DNA of 64,000 nucleotides from Paenibacillus agri. Lineage in GTDB: Bacteria > Bacillota > Bacilli > Paenibacillales > Paenibacillaceae. Location: positions 62,001 to 126,000 of the forward strand of contig NZ_JABWCS010000214.1 of the NCBI RefSeq assembly GCF_013359945.1. The letters are read 5' to 3'. A program made the translations under genes and the position numbers. A model generated the notes under the pieces. It saw only the letters and a program-made list of their open reading frames with translations. It was not told the origin of the DNA and did no database searches. This document shows positions 8,120 through 17,778 of the stretch, piece by piece; position 1 is the first letter of the stretch, and every line of letters begins with the position of its first letter.

Positions 8120-9190
8120 ATGGAACATAATGCGAATATATACGGATATGAAAGAATAGATGCTAAAAAGACGCTTGCCTGTGAAGGGTTCAGTCATACC
8201 TACCGCCTTGATGGAGGTCATTTCGAGATTAAGCCCCCGGAAGAGATTGGAGCTGGGGCCTGCCGCAGCCTGCTCACCCGCGGTAATATTCAGATGACTA
8301 ACTTCAGCCTTACTTTTAACAGAGACATACAGGCTAACGGAGAGTTCAACTCCCCGCGGACAGAGCTGGTGTTCTGTCTTGGGCACGGAATTGAATGGGG
8401 CACTTCGCTGAAGGGAGATAACTTTGGCATTGACACAGGGCAGAGCGCTCTGCTGTATGGCGGAGTACGGGCTGAGAATTGCCAGTATGTGCGGGATGCC
8501 AATTATCGTTTTCTCAGCATGGATATGAGCCCGGAGCAGTTCAAGCGGATGACGAGCGGGCTGACCGAGGAGGAACGGCTCCGTTTTACCGGGAATGAGG
8601 CCGTGTTTTTCAACAAAAATAAGATTACGCCTGACATCCGGCTTGTTCTGTCACAAATTTGGAAATGCCCCTATAGCGGAGGTGTTAGGGAGCTTTATTT
8701 GGAAGCGAAAATGCTGGAACTGTTCGCCGTCTACCTCAATGAATCGCTGTACGAAGCGGAGCGTATTCCGCAAACTGTCCGGCTCTCCAAAGACGATATG
8801 GCCAGCTTGCAGAAGGCAAGGGAGATTTTACAGCGGGATTATATCGAACCACCGACACTAGCAGCACTGGCCCGGAGTATTTGTCTCAATGAATTCAAGC
8901 TCAAAAAAGGATTTAAGGAGATGTTCGGCTATACTGTGCATGCTTATGTGATTGAACAGCGGATGCAGCAGGCTCGTCATTTGCTGGAGCAAGGCAGCCT
9001 GACCGTGACAGAAGCCGCGTACCGGGTAGGATACGGAAATGCCAGCCACTTTGCAGCCGCATTCCGCAAAAAATTCGGGGTTCGGCCCGGAGAATATGCC
9101 ATTCGTTCCCGAGGTGCAGGTCCGAACAGGACAGGGTGGCTAGCTGACGATGACCAAAATGAGGATTTACCCGGATTGCTCCCTTTTTGA
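8120..9190 (+). CDS. AraC-family transcriptional regulator
   Basis: A 356-aa regulator. The C-terminal AraC/XylS double helix-turn-helix spans about 238-335: one HTH around PTLAALARSICLNEFKLKKGFKEMFG, the second around LTVTEAAYRVGYGNASHFAAAFRKKFGVRPGEY. The 230-residue N-terminal part looks like that of PchR-type regulators (a region with FCLGHGIEWG and MDMSPEQF) that sense siderophores, but this family call is tentative. The start is ATG after GGAAGTGGGGCTAAGGG. It is a lone gene with a Fur-box-like promoter and no siderophore genes next to it, so any target genes are elsewhere. A hairpin about 140 bp downstream probably ends the transcript. Confidence 0.8.
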   Translation: MEHNANIYGYERIDAKKTLACEGFSHTYRLDGGHFEIKPPEEIGAGACRSLLTRGNIQMTNFSLTFNRDIQANGEFNSPRTELVFCLGHGIEWGTSLKGDNFGIDTGQSALLYGGVRAENCQYVRDANYRFLSMDMSPEQFKRMTSGLTEEERLRFTGNEAVFFNKNKITPDIRLVLSQIWKCPYSGGVRELYLEAKMLELFAVYLNESLYEAERIPQTVRLSKDDMASLQKAREILQRDYIEPPTLAALARSICLNEFKLKKGFKEMFGYTVHAYVIEQRMQQARHLLEQGSLTVTEAAYRVGYGNASHFAAAFRKKFGVRPGEYAIRSRGAGPNRTGWLADDDQNEDLPGLLPF

Positions 9191-9325
9191 TTCATAGTAA
9201 TTCCATAAGGAGTAGAGCCGTCAGGAATCCAGCAGCTTCCGCATAGAGGTTTGACCACCACCTTGGCCCCGCACCGCGGCCGGGAGGCGCACGCGGTGTG
9301 GGTTATCATTTGTTTGTTGTTACAA

Positions 9326-9362
9326 GAGCTCGCCGTATCTACCAGATGCGGCGGGCTTTAGC
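9326..9362 (+). terminator. Probable terminator downstream of the AraC-type gene
   Basis: GCTCGCCGTATC pairs with GATGCGGCGGGC across a 6-nt loop. The following T-run is short (TTTAGCGCGTTTT), so efficiency may be modest. Confidence 0.5.
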
Positions 9363-9458
9363 GCGTTTTACATAGAAAGCTGGCTGCGATGTGCTGCACA
9401 GAACAGTTGTAAAACATTTGAAGATCATCCAAACGTATGTTCCGAATGGAGGGGGATA

Positions 9459-9467
9459 TGGTATAAT
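9459..9467 (+). promoter_or_regulatory. Extended -10 promoter for addBA
   Basis: TGGTATAAT is a TG-N-TATAAT extended -10 element at 9459-9467. No good -35 lies 16-18 bp upstream, as is common for extended -10 promoters. It would give a leader of roughly 55 nt before addB. Confidence 0.5.
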
Positions 9468-9529
9468 GTTGGGACGAGTAAGTGACTGTGAGTTACACTT
9501 TTGTTTTGCCATGGGAGGAGTCTTTATTT

Positions 9530-12500
9530 ATGTCGATAACCTTTTTAACCGGACGCTCGGGCAGCGGTAAGACAACTAAAATACGGGAGTCGATATCCTC
9601 TCAGCTGGCGCAGGAGCCGCTTGGTGCGCCAATCATTGTGCTTGTACCGGAGCAGGGGTCCTTCGGGGCCGAACGGGGCCTGCTCACTGCGGGTGGTGCC
9701 AAGGGCAGCATCCGCGCCCAGACCCTGAGCTTTTCGCGGCTGGCCTATCGGGTAAGGCAGGAAACGGGAGGCAGCGCAAGTCTTCCGATTAGTGAAGAAG
9801 GCAAGAAGATGCTTATTTATAAAATCATCAGCCGCCGCAAGGAAGAACTGAAACTGTTTGGACCCTCCTCGGACCGTCCGGGCTTTGTGGAACGGTTGAG
9901 TCAGCTGCATACCGAATTGAAGCGCTGCTGTATCGGTTCTAATGATCTGAATGAGCAATTGTCCAGTATGCGTGACTCTATCGGTAACAGCCCCATATTG
10001 GCAGGCAAGCTGGAGGATTTATATATCGTATTTAGCGATCTGGAGCAGGAGATGTCACAGCTCTATATGGACGAAGAGGACCGGTTGGTTGAACTGGCCG
10101 AGCAGATTCCTTTGTCATCCTATGTCCGTGGTGCTGAAATTTGGGTGGACGGCTTTCATGGTTTTACCCCTCAGGAATTCAAGGTGCTGCGGGAACTGAT
10201 GCTGCACGCCTCCAGCATGACAATATCGCTTACGCTGGACAAGTCCTATCCATCCGGCGGGGGGCTGCATGAGCTCGACCTGTTCCATCCGGCTGCAGTA
10301 ACGTATATCAAGCTCCGCGGTATGGCTGAGGAACTTGGGCTTGAGGTTTGGGACGAGCCACTGTCGCCTCCTGTGTTGCCCCGCTTCAAAGATAGCCCTG
10401 TGCTCGGCCATCTGGAGCAGGGGTATGACCGCCGCTTGGGCTGGAAAGGCCAACAGGATGCCGTACAGTCCATTACCATTGGCGCTGCTGTCTCACACAG
10501 GGCTGAAGTGGAGGGGGCCTTGCGAGAGATGCTCAGACTGGCACGGGATGAGGGTGCCAAATACGGTGAAATGGCGGTATTCATGCGAAACATCGGCGAT
10601 TATGAATCGCTGGTGTCCCCGCTGTTCAACGATTACAAGATCCCTTTCTTCCTCGATCAGAAGGTGAATGAGCTGCATCACCCGCTGGTGGAATTTGTTC
10701 GCTCCGCACTAGATGTGGTGAGGCGTCGTTGGCGCTATGAAGATGTGTTTCGCTGTGTGAAGACCGGACTGCTTCTTCCGGACGACGGAAGCCTGACTAA
10801 CGAAGACATGGACAATCTGGAGAATCATGTGCTGGCCTGCGGTATTCAAGGGTATCGCTGGACGGACGGACGTCCCTGGAGAGGTATTCCCAGCCTTTCG
10901 CTTGAAGGCAGTAGGACTGTAGACGAAGAATTGTTGTCCACGATGGAGAGATGTAGAGCAGCCATTGTTGGCCCCCTGGGGGATTTTGAGAAACGGGTGA
11001 AGAAAAGCCGTAGCGGAGAAGACCTCTGCCGGGCAGTGTACTCTCTTCTTGAGGATGCAGGTACCGCAGGCAAGCTGGAAGAGATGAGCGCCCAGGCGCT
11101 GAAATCGGGAAAGGCAGCTAGTGCTCGTGAGCACAGTCAGATCTGGAGTGCGGTGCTTGATCTGCTGGATCAGATCGTGGAAATGATGGGCCAGGAGAAA
11201 TTGGAGTTTGCGATGTTCGCGGGTGTGCTGGAGACGGGTCTGGCTGAGCTGAAGATGGGGCTGGTGCCACCGGCTCTGGATCAGGTTCTCGTAGGCAGCA
11301 TGGACCGGACGCGTACTTCGGGTGTGAAGTATGCTTTTCTCCTTGGGTTCAATGAAGGTGTCGTTCCGGCACAATTCAAAGAAGACGGCATTTTGTCCGA
11401 GGGAGAGCGTGGGATACTGGAGAGCGTCGGCCTGGAGCTTGCACCCGGGGCTTCCCGCAAGCTGCTTGACGAGCGCTTCCTGATCTACAATGCACTTACA
11501 ACAGCAAGCCATAAGCTGTGGATCAGCTATGCGACTGCTGACGAAGAAGGGAAAGCCCTCCTGCCGTCTGAAGTGATTCGTCATTTGCAGCGGATGTTCG
11601 AGGGCAAACTGACAGAACGTCAGCTTCCGGTTAGTCCGCCTGCGGTGTCAGATGAAGTAGCCCAGGCTGTGTTACCCCTGCATATGGACTTTATCGGAGA
11701 TCCGGAACAAAGCCTGCGTATCTTGATGTTGCAACTAAGACAGTGGCGGCAGGGTGCCGACATCCCGTCTTTCTGGTGGGATGTCTATAACTGGTTCGCT
11801 TCTGGTACAGAAGGGGAAGCGAAGAAGCTTCGCCTGAAGCGGCTGCTGGGCTCGCTATTCTACCGCAATGAAGGTATTCAACTGAAACGGGGAACCAGCC
11901 TCAGACTGTACGGCGGTTCTACGCTGCGTGGTAGCGTATCCCGGATGGAGAAGTTCTCGGCTTGTGCGTTCTCTCATTTTGCCGCGTACGGCTTGCGGCT
12001 CAAGGAGCGGCAGATGTACAGGCTCCAGGCCCCGGACATCGGGCAGCTGTTCCATGCCGCCCTTAGTGAAATGGCGCAGCGGCTGCAAGAGCAGGGTCGT
12101 GGCTGGGCCAGTCTGACGCCGGAGGAATGCCGGCGCGAAGCCGGGGAGACGGTGGATCGCCTGTCGCCGCTGCTTCAGGGCGAGATTCTCCTCAGTACGA
12201 AGCGGTACGGTTATATTACCCGCAAGCTGAAAAGTATTGTGGGCCGGGCTTCCGTAATCCTGGGTGAACATGCCCGCCGGGGCAGCTTTGAGCCGGTCGG
12301 TCTGGAGCTTGATTTTGGACCGGGCCAGGATTTGCCTCCCCTGCGGATTACACTGCCCAACGGCTGTGTGATGGAAGTAGTCGGGCGGATTGACCGGGTG
12401 GATAAAGCGGAAGGGGAGAACGGCATTCTGCTGCGTGTAATTGACTATAAGTCCAGCCAGAAGGACCTTAAGCTCCACGAAGTTTATTTCGGTCTGTCGC

Positions 12501-13057
12501 TACAAATGCTGACCTATCTTGAAGTGCTGTTGACCTATTCCGAGGAATGGCTGGGTAAGCCGGCACTCCCGGCAGGCACGCTTTATTTTCATGTCCATGA
12601 TCCGCTGCTCTCTTCGTCTAACGGCATGAACCGCGAGCAGGCGGAGCAGGAACTGCTGAAGCGGTTCAAAATGAAGGGTCTGCTGCTGGCTGACCGTGAA
12701 GTCGTATCCTTGATGGATACTACACTCGACAAGGGGCATTCAGCGATTGTTCCAGTGGCGGTAAAAAGCGACGGCAGCTTTTACAGCAGCGCTTCTGTAG
12801 CCACGCCGGAGCAGTGGGGCCAACTGCTGTCCTCTGTAAAAGGGACGATAGCGGAGATTGGTACCCGGATTACAGAAGGGGACGTGGCTATCCAGCCCTA
12901 TCGGATTCAACAGGAGACGGCGTGCACGTTCTGCTCCTTCAAACCGGTGTGCCAGTTTGATGAGAGTATTGAAGGCAGCGGATATAACCACCTCAGCAAG
13001 CCGGGGAAAGATGACATTTGGGACCTGCTGTCCCGCAAAGGAGGATTGACGCCGTGA
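9530..13057 (+). CDS. addB: ATP-dependent helicase/nuclease subunit B (AddB)
   Basis: AddB, 1175 aa, is the partner of AddA in the double-strand-break resecting helicase-nuclease of Firmicutes, which processes ends at Chi for RecA. It starts MSITFLTGRSGSGKTT with a Walker A motif at 8-16. The C-terminal nuclease domain shows VIDYKSS near residue 971. Four cysteines bind the Fe-S cluster: C812, then C1132, C1135 and C1141. I start at ATG 9530, 9 nt after GGGAGGAG; an upstream GTG adds 16 residues but has no ribosome-binding site. The stop overlaps the addA start by four bases (GTGA), so the subunits are translationally coupled. Length is normal for the family. Confidence 0.95.
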   Translation: MSITFLTGRSGSGKTTKIRESISSQLAQEPLGAPIIVLVPEQGSFGAERGLLTAGGAKGSIRAQTLSFSRLAYRVRQETGGSASLPISEEGKKMLIYKIISRRKEELKLFGPSSDRPGFVERLSQLHTELKRCCIGSNDLNEQLSSMRDSIGNSPILAGKLEDLYIVFSDLEQEMSQLYMDEEDRLVELAEQIPLSSYVRGAEIWVDGFHGFTPQEFKVLRELMLHASSMTISLTLDKSYPSGGGLHELDLFHPAAVTYIKLRGMAEELGLEVWDEPLSPPVLPRFKDSPVLGHLEQGYDRRLGWKGQQDAVQSITIGAAVSHRAEVEGALREMLRLARDEGAKYGEMAVFMRNIGDYESLVSPLFNDYKIPFFLDQKVNELHHPLVEFVRSALDVVRRRWRYEDVFRCVKTGLLLPDDGSLTNEDMDNLENHVLACGIQGYRWTDGRPWRGIPSLSLEGSRTVDEELLSTMERCRAAIVGPLGDFEKRVKKSRSGEDLCRAVYSLLEDAGTAGKLEEMSAQALKSGKAASAREHSQIWSAVLDLLDQIVEMMGQEKLEFAMFAGVLETGLAELKMGLVPPALDQVLVGSMDRTRTSGVKYAFLLGFNEGVVPAQFKEDGILSEGERGILESVGLELAPGASRKLLDERFLIYNALTTASHKLWISYATADEEGKALLPSEVIRHLQRMFEGKLTERQLPVSPPAVSDEVAQAVLPLHMDFIGDPEQSLRILMLQLRQWRQGADIPSFWWDVYNWFASGTEGEAKKLRLKRLLGSLFYRNEGIQLKRGTSLRLYGGSTLRGSVSRMEKFSACAFSHFAAYGLRLKERQMYRLQAPDIGQLFHAALSEMAQRLQEQGRGWASLTPEECRREAGETVDRLSPLLQGEILLSTKRYGYITRKLKSIVGRASVILGEHARRGSFEPVGLELDFGPGQDLPPLRITLPNGCVMEVVGRIDRVDKAEGENGILLRVIDYKSSQKDLKLHEVYFGLSLQMLTYLEVLLTYSEEWLGKPALPAGTLYFHVHDPLLSSSNGMNREQAEQELLKRFKMKGLLLADREVVSLMDTTLDKGHSAIVPVAVKSDGSFYSSASVATPEQWGQLLSSVKGTIAEIGTRITEGDVAIQPYRIQQETACTFCSFKPVCQFDESIEGSGYNHLSKPGKDDIWDLLSRKGGLTP

Positions 13058-16000
13058 ATAAGAGGCCAGCTATAGACAATAAGCCCGAAGGCAGCATTTG
13101 GAGCGATGACCAATGGCGCGCCATTGCGGAGAGCGGCGATGATATCCTGGTCGCGGCTGCGGCAGGTTCCGGAAAAACGGCAGTGCTGGTCGAACGGATT
13201 ATTCGCAAAATCAGCCGGGAAGAGAATGGCTTCAGCGTAGACAGGCTACTGGTTGCTACGTTCACCAAGGCTGCTGCTTCGGAGATGCGGCAGCGGATTC
13301 GTGAGGCGCTGGACCGTGCTCTGGAGGAAGATAGCGGGAATGAGCATTTGCGCCGCCAGCTGGCTTTGCTCGGAAGAGCTTCTATTACGACTCTGCACTC
13401 CTTCTGTCTGGAGGTAATCCGGCGTTACTATCAATTGATTCCGATTGATCCAGGCTTCCGCATTCTGAATGAGCATGAAGCCGAGATGATGCGTCAGGAA
13501 CTGTTGATGGAGCTGCTGGAAGAGAAATATGGCGAGACCGGGGAAGATGGCGGGGACAGTGTGTTCGTGGCACTGGCCGACTGGTTCAGCGGCGAACGCA
13601 CGGATGACGCAGTACACGCGCTGATCCAGCGGCTGCATGATTTTGCCCGCAGCCATCCGTGGCCGGAGCAGTGGCTGCGCGATACGGCAGCGGATTTCTC
13701 GCTGCCGGATACGGAGAGCTTGGGGCACACACCATGGGTGCAAAGCATCCTCGCAGAGGCGAAACTAGCCTTGGACGGTGCGGCTAGCCAATTGCTGCAG
13801 GGCCGGGAAATAGCTCTGCAGCCGGGTGGACCTGCCCCATATGCAGAGAATCTTACGGCAGATCTGGACATGGTGCAAGGCTTGCAGGCCGCTTTAAGTG
13901 AACGGCCCTGGGCTGAGCTGTATGAGGCGTTCCGCGGCGTAAGCTTCGGAAAGCTGAAGCCGTGCAAGAAGGATGCCACAGATCCCGGGCTTCAGGAGAT
14001 GGTCAAGGAGCTGCGGGAGAGCGTCAAGAAGACCCTATCCGAACTTCAGAATGCCCTGTTTGGGCGTCCAGCGGAATCCTTTCTTGCCGAGCTACATGAA
14101 GCGGCGCCACTGATGAAGGAACTGGCAGAGACGGTTATAGCCTTCGGTGAGCGCTATCGGTTGGAGAAAGCCGGCAAAGGGCTGGTAGATTTCAGCGATC
14201 TGGAGCATTATTGCCTGCAAATTCTCCGTCACCCGGACTCGCAGCCGGGCCACTCCATGCCCTCCGATGCGGCGATGGAATACCGTGCCCAGTTCGATGA
14301 AGTCCTGCTCGATGAGTATCAGGATACGAACAGCGTGCAGGAAGAGATTGTTCGCTTGATTGCCAGGGAAGCGCCGGGGAACCGCTTCATGGTTGGCGAT
14401 ATGAAGCAAAGTATCTACCGGTTCCGCTTGGCGGAGCCGGGTCTATTCCTGGAGAAATACCGCAGCTTTAGCAGTTCGGGAGGAGCTCCTGTAGGGTTAG
14501 CGGACGGATATCCGGCAGATGGGGATCAAGCTGAAGGAGATCCTTCGATCAGTAACTCTGGGGGAATGGTCATTGACCTCGCCCGGAATTTCCGCAGCCG
14601 GATGGAGGTCGTGAATGCCGTGAATATGATTTTCCGGCAGATCATGAATGCGACAGTGGCGGAGATCAACTATGATGAGCGGGCCGAGCTAGTCTATGGT
14701 GCTGGCTTTCCGGGAACGGAAGGCAAGGAGGCCGATCTGTATTTTGCTCCCGAACTGCTGCTGATTGATCGTGGTGCTTCAGGTGCCAGTAAGTCGGAAG
14801 AAGAGCCTGGCGACGGGGAAGCAGCGCCGGAGAGCGAGATCATCGAGAGTGAGACAGCGCAGCTGGAAGCACGGGCTATTGCCCGCAGAATCTCAGTGAT
14901 GACCGGGATGAGCGGCGGATCGCCAATGCTCATCTACGACAAAGGCCTCAAAATGATGCGCCCGGTGTCATACGGAGATATTGTAATTCTGCTGCGATCA
15001 GCTAGAATTTGGACACCACTGATGATTGAGGAGCTTCGGATGGAGGGTATCCCTGCTTATGGCGACCAGAACAAGGGATATTTTGAAGCGACAGAAGTAG
15101 AGATTGCGCTCTCGCTATTAAAAGTAGTGGATAATCCGCGGCAGGATATTCCGCTGGCGGGTGTTCTACGCTCGCCTGTAGTGGGTTTAAGTGAAGAAGA
15201 GCTGTCCGCAGTACGCCTGTGCAGTCACGGGACATTCTATGAAGCTGTGCAGGCTGCAACAACGCTGCCGATAGCAGGTCAAGCTGAGATTGCCGCAACG
15301 ATGCTGCCGATGACAGAGTCAGGTCAAGCTGAGATTGCCGCAACGATGCTGCCGATGACAGAGTCAGGTCAAGCTGAGATTGCCGTAACGGCGCTACCGT
15401 TGGCAGGGTCAGGTCAATCTGAGATTGCGGACGCTCTCGGCAATCCGGTGGAGCCTAGGGCTTCCGTGGAAAAACTGGACCACGTTGACGATGTGGATAG
15501 TCAGTTGACCATTCAGGAATTAGCTGCAAGTCAATCTGTTCGTGACCTGGCTCCGGAGCTTATAGCCAAGCTCAAACATTTTCTGGATCAACTGGAGAGC
15601 TGGAGACTGGCCGCCCGTCAAGGTAGCCTCAGCGATCTGATCTGGCGCATCTATGGGGAAAGCGGGTATTTGGAGTGGGTTGGCGGTCTGCCTGGCGGTG
15701 CCCAGCGGCAAAACAACCTAAAGGCTCTGTATGACCGGGCTGTTCAGTATGAGCAGGATACTTCGGCACGCGGATTGTTCCGTTTCCTGTTGTATATTTC
15801 CCGCCTGAGGGAAAATGGTGGCGATTTAGGAATCGCGGGCGGCAGTGGCGAAGAGGGTAGCGGGGTCAGAATTATGACCATTCACAAGAGTAAAGGGCTG
15901 GAGTTTCCGGTTGTTTTCCTGGCTGGTATGAACAAGGCCTTTAACCGCCAGGATTTACATGCCCGGTTTTTGATGCACAAGGAGCTGGGATTTGGTCCGC

Positions 16001-17319
16001 GTTTTGTGGATCGGGAGACGAGGGTAACTTATCCGACGCTGCCTTATTTAGCGATTAACCGCCGTTCAAGGCTGGAGCTGTTGGCTGAAGAAATGCGTGT
16101 ACTCTATGTGGGACTAACCCGTCCGCGGGATAAAATGATTCTGGTCGGTACGGTTCGCGACTTGCCGCGCAAAGTTGCGGGCTGGAGTGCTATGCAGGGC
16201 CGGGAGGAGCTGCTGCTGGCAGACCATCTGCTGGCCCGGGGGCGCAGCTATCTCGATTGGGTTGGCCCTGCGCTGATCCGCCATCCGGGCGCAGCGATCC
16301 TGCGCAAGCTGTCCGGCTCGGAAGGTACAGTATCCACAGTGCTTCATGGCGATACCTCCCACTGGAGTATTCATGTAATGGATTCCAATGGACTCAGTTC
16401 AGCTGCATTTTCTGCTAAAGATGAGGACGGTGAAGCGGGGGCAGAGCGTGAGCTGGCGCTTGCGGCATTGCAGGAAGGTCAGCCAATTCCTTCTTTTGGG
16501 ACAGAGGCGGAAACCGAGATTGCTGGCAGACTTAAATGGACCTATCCATATGCTGCGGCTTCCCGCATACCCGCCAAGACATCGGTTACGGAGCTGAAAA
16601 CGCTGCTGTCCATGCAAGAACAGCCATCTTATGATTTGTACGAGGACCACAACAGATCTGGCGGTGAAGCAGATGCTGTTGCTAGTTCGCCATACCGGGA
16701 CAGTTTGCGCTTGCGGCGTCCCAAGTTCATGGAGCGGCGGAGTCTTACCTCTGCTGAACGGGGAACGGCCTATCATACGGTGATGCAGCATATTCCATTG
16801 GATGCAGCGGTGACTCGGGCTGTGGTGGAAGAAACATTGGCCCGGCTGCAAGAGGTGGCAATTTTGACGCCGGAACAGGTTGAAATCATCGATGTCGATC
16901 AAATTGCAGCGTTTTATGCTACCGAGCTTGGAAGCAGGTTGCTGGCATCGGAGTGGAACCGGAGGGAATTACCGTTCAGTTATATGGTCCCTGCTGATGA
17001 GGCTTATCGGGGGCTTGGTCCGCTGGATGAAGCCGTCTCGGGACTCCTGTCATCAGACGCGGATGCGGCATTGCTTGAACGTGAAGAGGTACTGATTCAG
17101 GGGGTTATCGACTGCCTGTTTCGTGAGAATGGCAGACTGATTTTGCTGGATTACAAGACGGATTCCGTTCTGGAGCATCGTGGGGGGCTGGAAACACTGA
17201 GGGAGAAGTACCGCTTCCAGCTAGAGTTGTATAGCAAAGCCCTGAATGATATTTTGGGAGAAAGCATCAGTGAAATCTGGCTGTATTTCTTCGACGGCGG
17301 GCATCCTGTGCGGCTTTGA
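13054..17319 (+). CDS. addA: ATP-dependent helicase/nuclease subunit A (AddA)
   Basis: A UvrD-like SF1A helicase with a C-terminal RecB-type nuclease, 1421 aa. Walker A AAAAGSGKT is at 34-42, motif II LLDEYQDT near 417-424 with VGDMKQSIYRFR just after, the helicase motif GVRIMTIHKSKGLEFPVV further on, and the nuclease motif LILLDYKTD near 1362-1370. It is about 190 residues longer than B. subtilis AddA. Extra length sits in Gly/Asp/Glu-rich loops (near 475-505 and 575-605) and in a 15-residue tandem repeat at about 742-792. The start is GTG at 13054, 9 nt after AAAGGAGG and overlapping the addB stop. An upstream in-frame TTG would give a longer form but lies before the ribosome-binding site. 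Confidence 0.95.
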   Translation: MNKRPAIDNKPEGSIWSDDQWRAIAESGDDILVAAAAGSGKTAVLVERIIRKISREENGFSVDRLLVATFTKAAASEMRQRIREALDRALEEDSGNEHLRRQLALLGRASITTLHSFCLEVIRRYYQLIPIDPGFRILNEHEAEMMRQELLMELLEEKYGETGEDGGDSVFVALADWFSGERTDDAVHALIQRLHDFARSHPWPEQWLRDTAADFSLPDTESLGHTPWVQSILAEAKLALDGAASQLLQGREIALQPGGPAPYAENLTADLDMVQGLQAALSERPWAELYEAFRGVSFGKLKPCKKDATDPGLQEMVKELRESVKKTLSELQNALFGRPAESFLAELHEAAPLMKELAETVIAFGERYRLEKAGKGLVDFSDLEHYCLQILRHPDSQPGHSMPSDAAMEYRAQFDEVLLDEYQDTNSVQEEIVRLIAREAPGNRFMVGDMKQSIYRFRLAEPGLFLEKYRSFSSSGGAPVGLADGYPADGDQAEGDPSISNSGGMVIDLARNFRSRMEVVNAVNMIFRQIMNATVAEINYDERAELVYGAGFPGTEGKEADLYFAPELLLIDRGASGASKSEEEPGDGEAAPESEIIESETAQLEARAIARRISVMTGMSGGSPMLIYDKGLKMMRPVSYGDIVILLRSARIWTPLMIEELRMEGIPAYGDQNKGYFEATEVEIALSLLKVVDNPRQDIPLAGVLRSPVVGLSEEELSAVRLCSHGTFYEAVQAATTLPIAGQAEIAATMLPMTESGQAEIAATMLPMTESGQAEIAVTALPLAGSGQSEIADALGNPVEPRASVEKLDHVDDVDSQLTIQELAASQSVRDLAPELIAKLKHFLDQLESWRLAARQGSLSDLIWRIYGESGYLEWVGGLPGGAQRQNNLKALYDRAVQYEQDTSARGLFRFLLYISRLRENGGDLGIAGGSGEEGSGVRIMTIHKSKGLEFPVVFLAGMNKAFNRQDLHARFLMHKELGFGPRFVDRETRVTYPTLPYLAINRRSRLELLAEEMRVLYVGLTRPRDKMILVGTVRDLPRKVAGWSAMQGREELLLADHLLARGRSYLDWVGPALIRHPGAAILRKLSGSEGTVSTVLHGDTSHWSIHVMDSNGLSSAAFSAKDEDGEAGAERELALAALQEGQPIPSFGTEAETEIAGRLKWTYPYAAASRIPAKTSVTELKTLLSMQEQPSYDLYEDHNRSGGEADAVASSPYRDSLRLRRPKFMERRSLTSAERGTAYHTVMQHIPLDAAVTRAVVEETLARLQEVAILTPEQVEIIDVDQIAAFYATELGSRLLASEWNRRELPFSYMVPADEAYRGLGPLDEAVSGLLSSDADAALLEREEVLIQGVIDCLFRENGRLILLDYKTDSVLEHRGGLETLREKYRFQLELYSKALNDILGESISEIWLYFFDGGHPVRL
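15260..15430 (+). repeat. 45-bp coding tandem repeat inside addA
   Basis: Units at 15278-15322, 15323-15367 and 15368-15412, plus a partial unit to about 15430, each encode Q(A/S)EIAxTxLPxxxSG (15 aa). The first two units are identical at the DNA level over all 45 bp; the third differs by several substitutions. A degenerate partial unit precedes them from 15260. The repeat is in frame, so it lengthens AddA without breaking it. Confidence 0.9.
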
Positions 17320-17778
17320 AATCTAGCAGGAATGAGTGTTGATAGTTATACAAGACAAATAAGAGGGGCTGTCTCCAAATCAGTATCTGCTTCGTCAATT
17401 AACGGACCCCAGAGGCTCTATTGCCTATAGCTGTCACCGTTCAGTAAGATAACGGACCTTAGGGGCCCTATGGGCAGAGAACCTGGTCAAAGTCTACTGC
17501 TTTTGGGAAAATAGGGTCACCCGAGTCCACTACATGTTCTGGCGAGCGGCTGTATGTGCACATAACGGCTATACGGTCCGCCCGCCTCCATGCGTGTGCT
17601 TTTTATCTTATGATCTGGTTGCTTTGACGAAGTTGTTTTTAGTAATTACTGATTCTGGAGAGCCCAGTTTTATATTAATCAGGCCTTTCAGGTTTGATAT
17701 AAAGCTGCGATTGTCATTACAGACAGAAGTCGTGGTGTTATATCAGATCTGAAGCAAGGCGGGAAAAGAGGACAGAAG
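17320..17778. other. Intergenic region between addA and sbcD
   Basis: About 460 bp without a supported gene. Most of it is one copy of a multi-unit repeat (17399-17583, described separately). No clear terminator follows addA and no strong promoter precedes sbcD. A 72-codon frame at 17534-17752 overlaps the repeat and has neither a ribosome-binding site nor recognisable composition; I do not call it. Confidence 0.6.
17399..17583 (-). repeat. Multi-unit AACGGAC element, copy A (inverted relative to copy B)
   Basis: Four degenerate units of about 24 bp, consensus AACGGACyCCAGgGaCCCTATT. Two are forward (17399, 17448) and two are reverse (17509, 17560), at steps of 49, 61 and 51 bp. Its reverse complement aligns along its whole length with 27488-27685: same unit order, same spacing, and a shared 19-mer CGGACCGTATAGCCGTTAT. 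No coding capacity. Confidence 0.75.

Larger units (their letters stand above)
9191..9529. other. Intergenic region between the AraC-type gene and addB
   Basis: About 340 bp without a gene. It holds a probable terminator hairpin (9326-9362) and, close to addB, an extended -10 promoter. A GC-rich inverted repeat CACCGCG...CGCGGTG lies near 9276-9300. A frame open from GTG 9482 into addB has no ribosome-binding site and is not counted as coding. Confidence 0.6.

Noticed and set aside
10709-11584. 291-codon open frame antisense to addB
   Set aside because: Fully inside addB, no ribosome-binding site and no recognisable domain.
17534-17752. 72-codon frame upstream of sbcD
   Set aside because: Starts inside the repeat element, no ribosome-binding site, no similarity I recognise.
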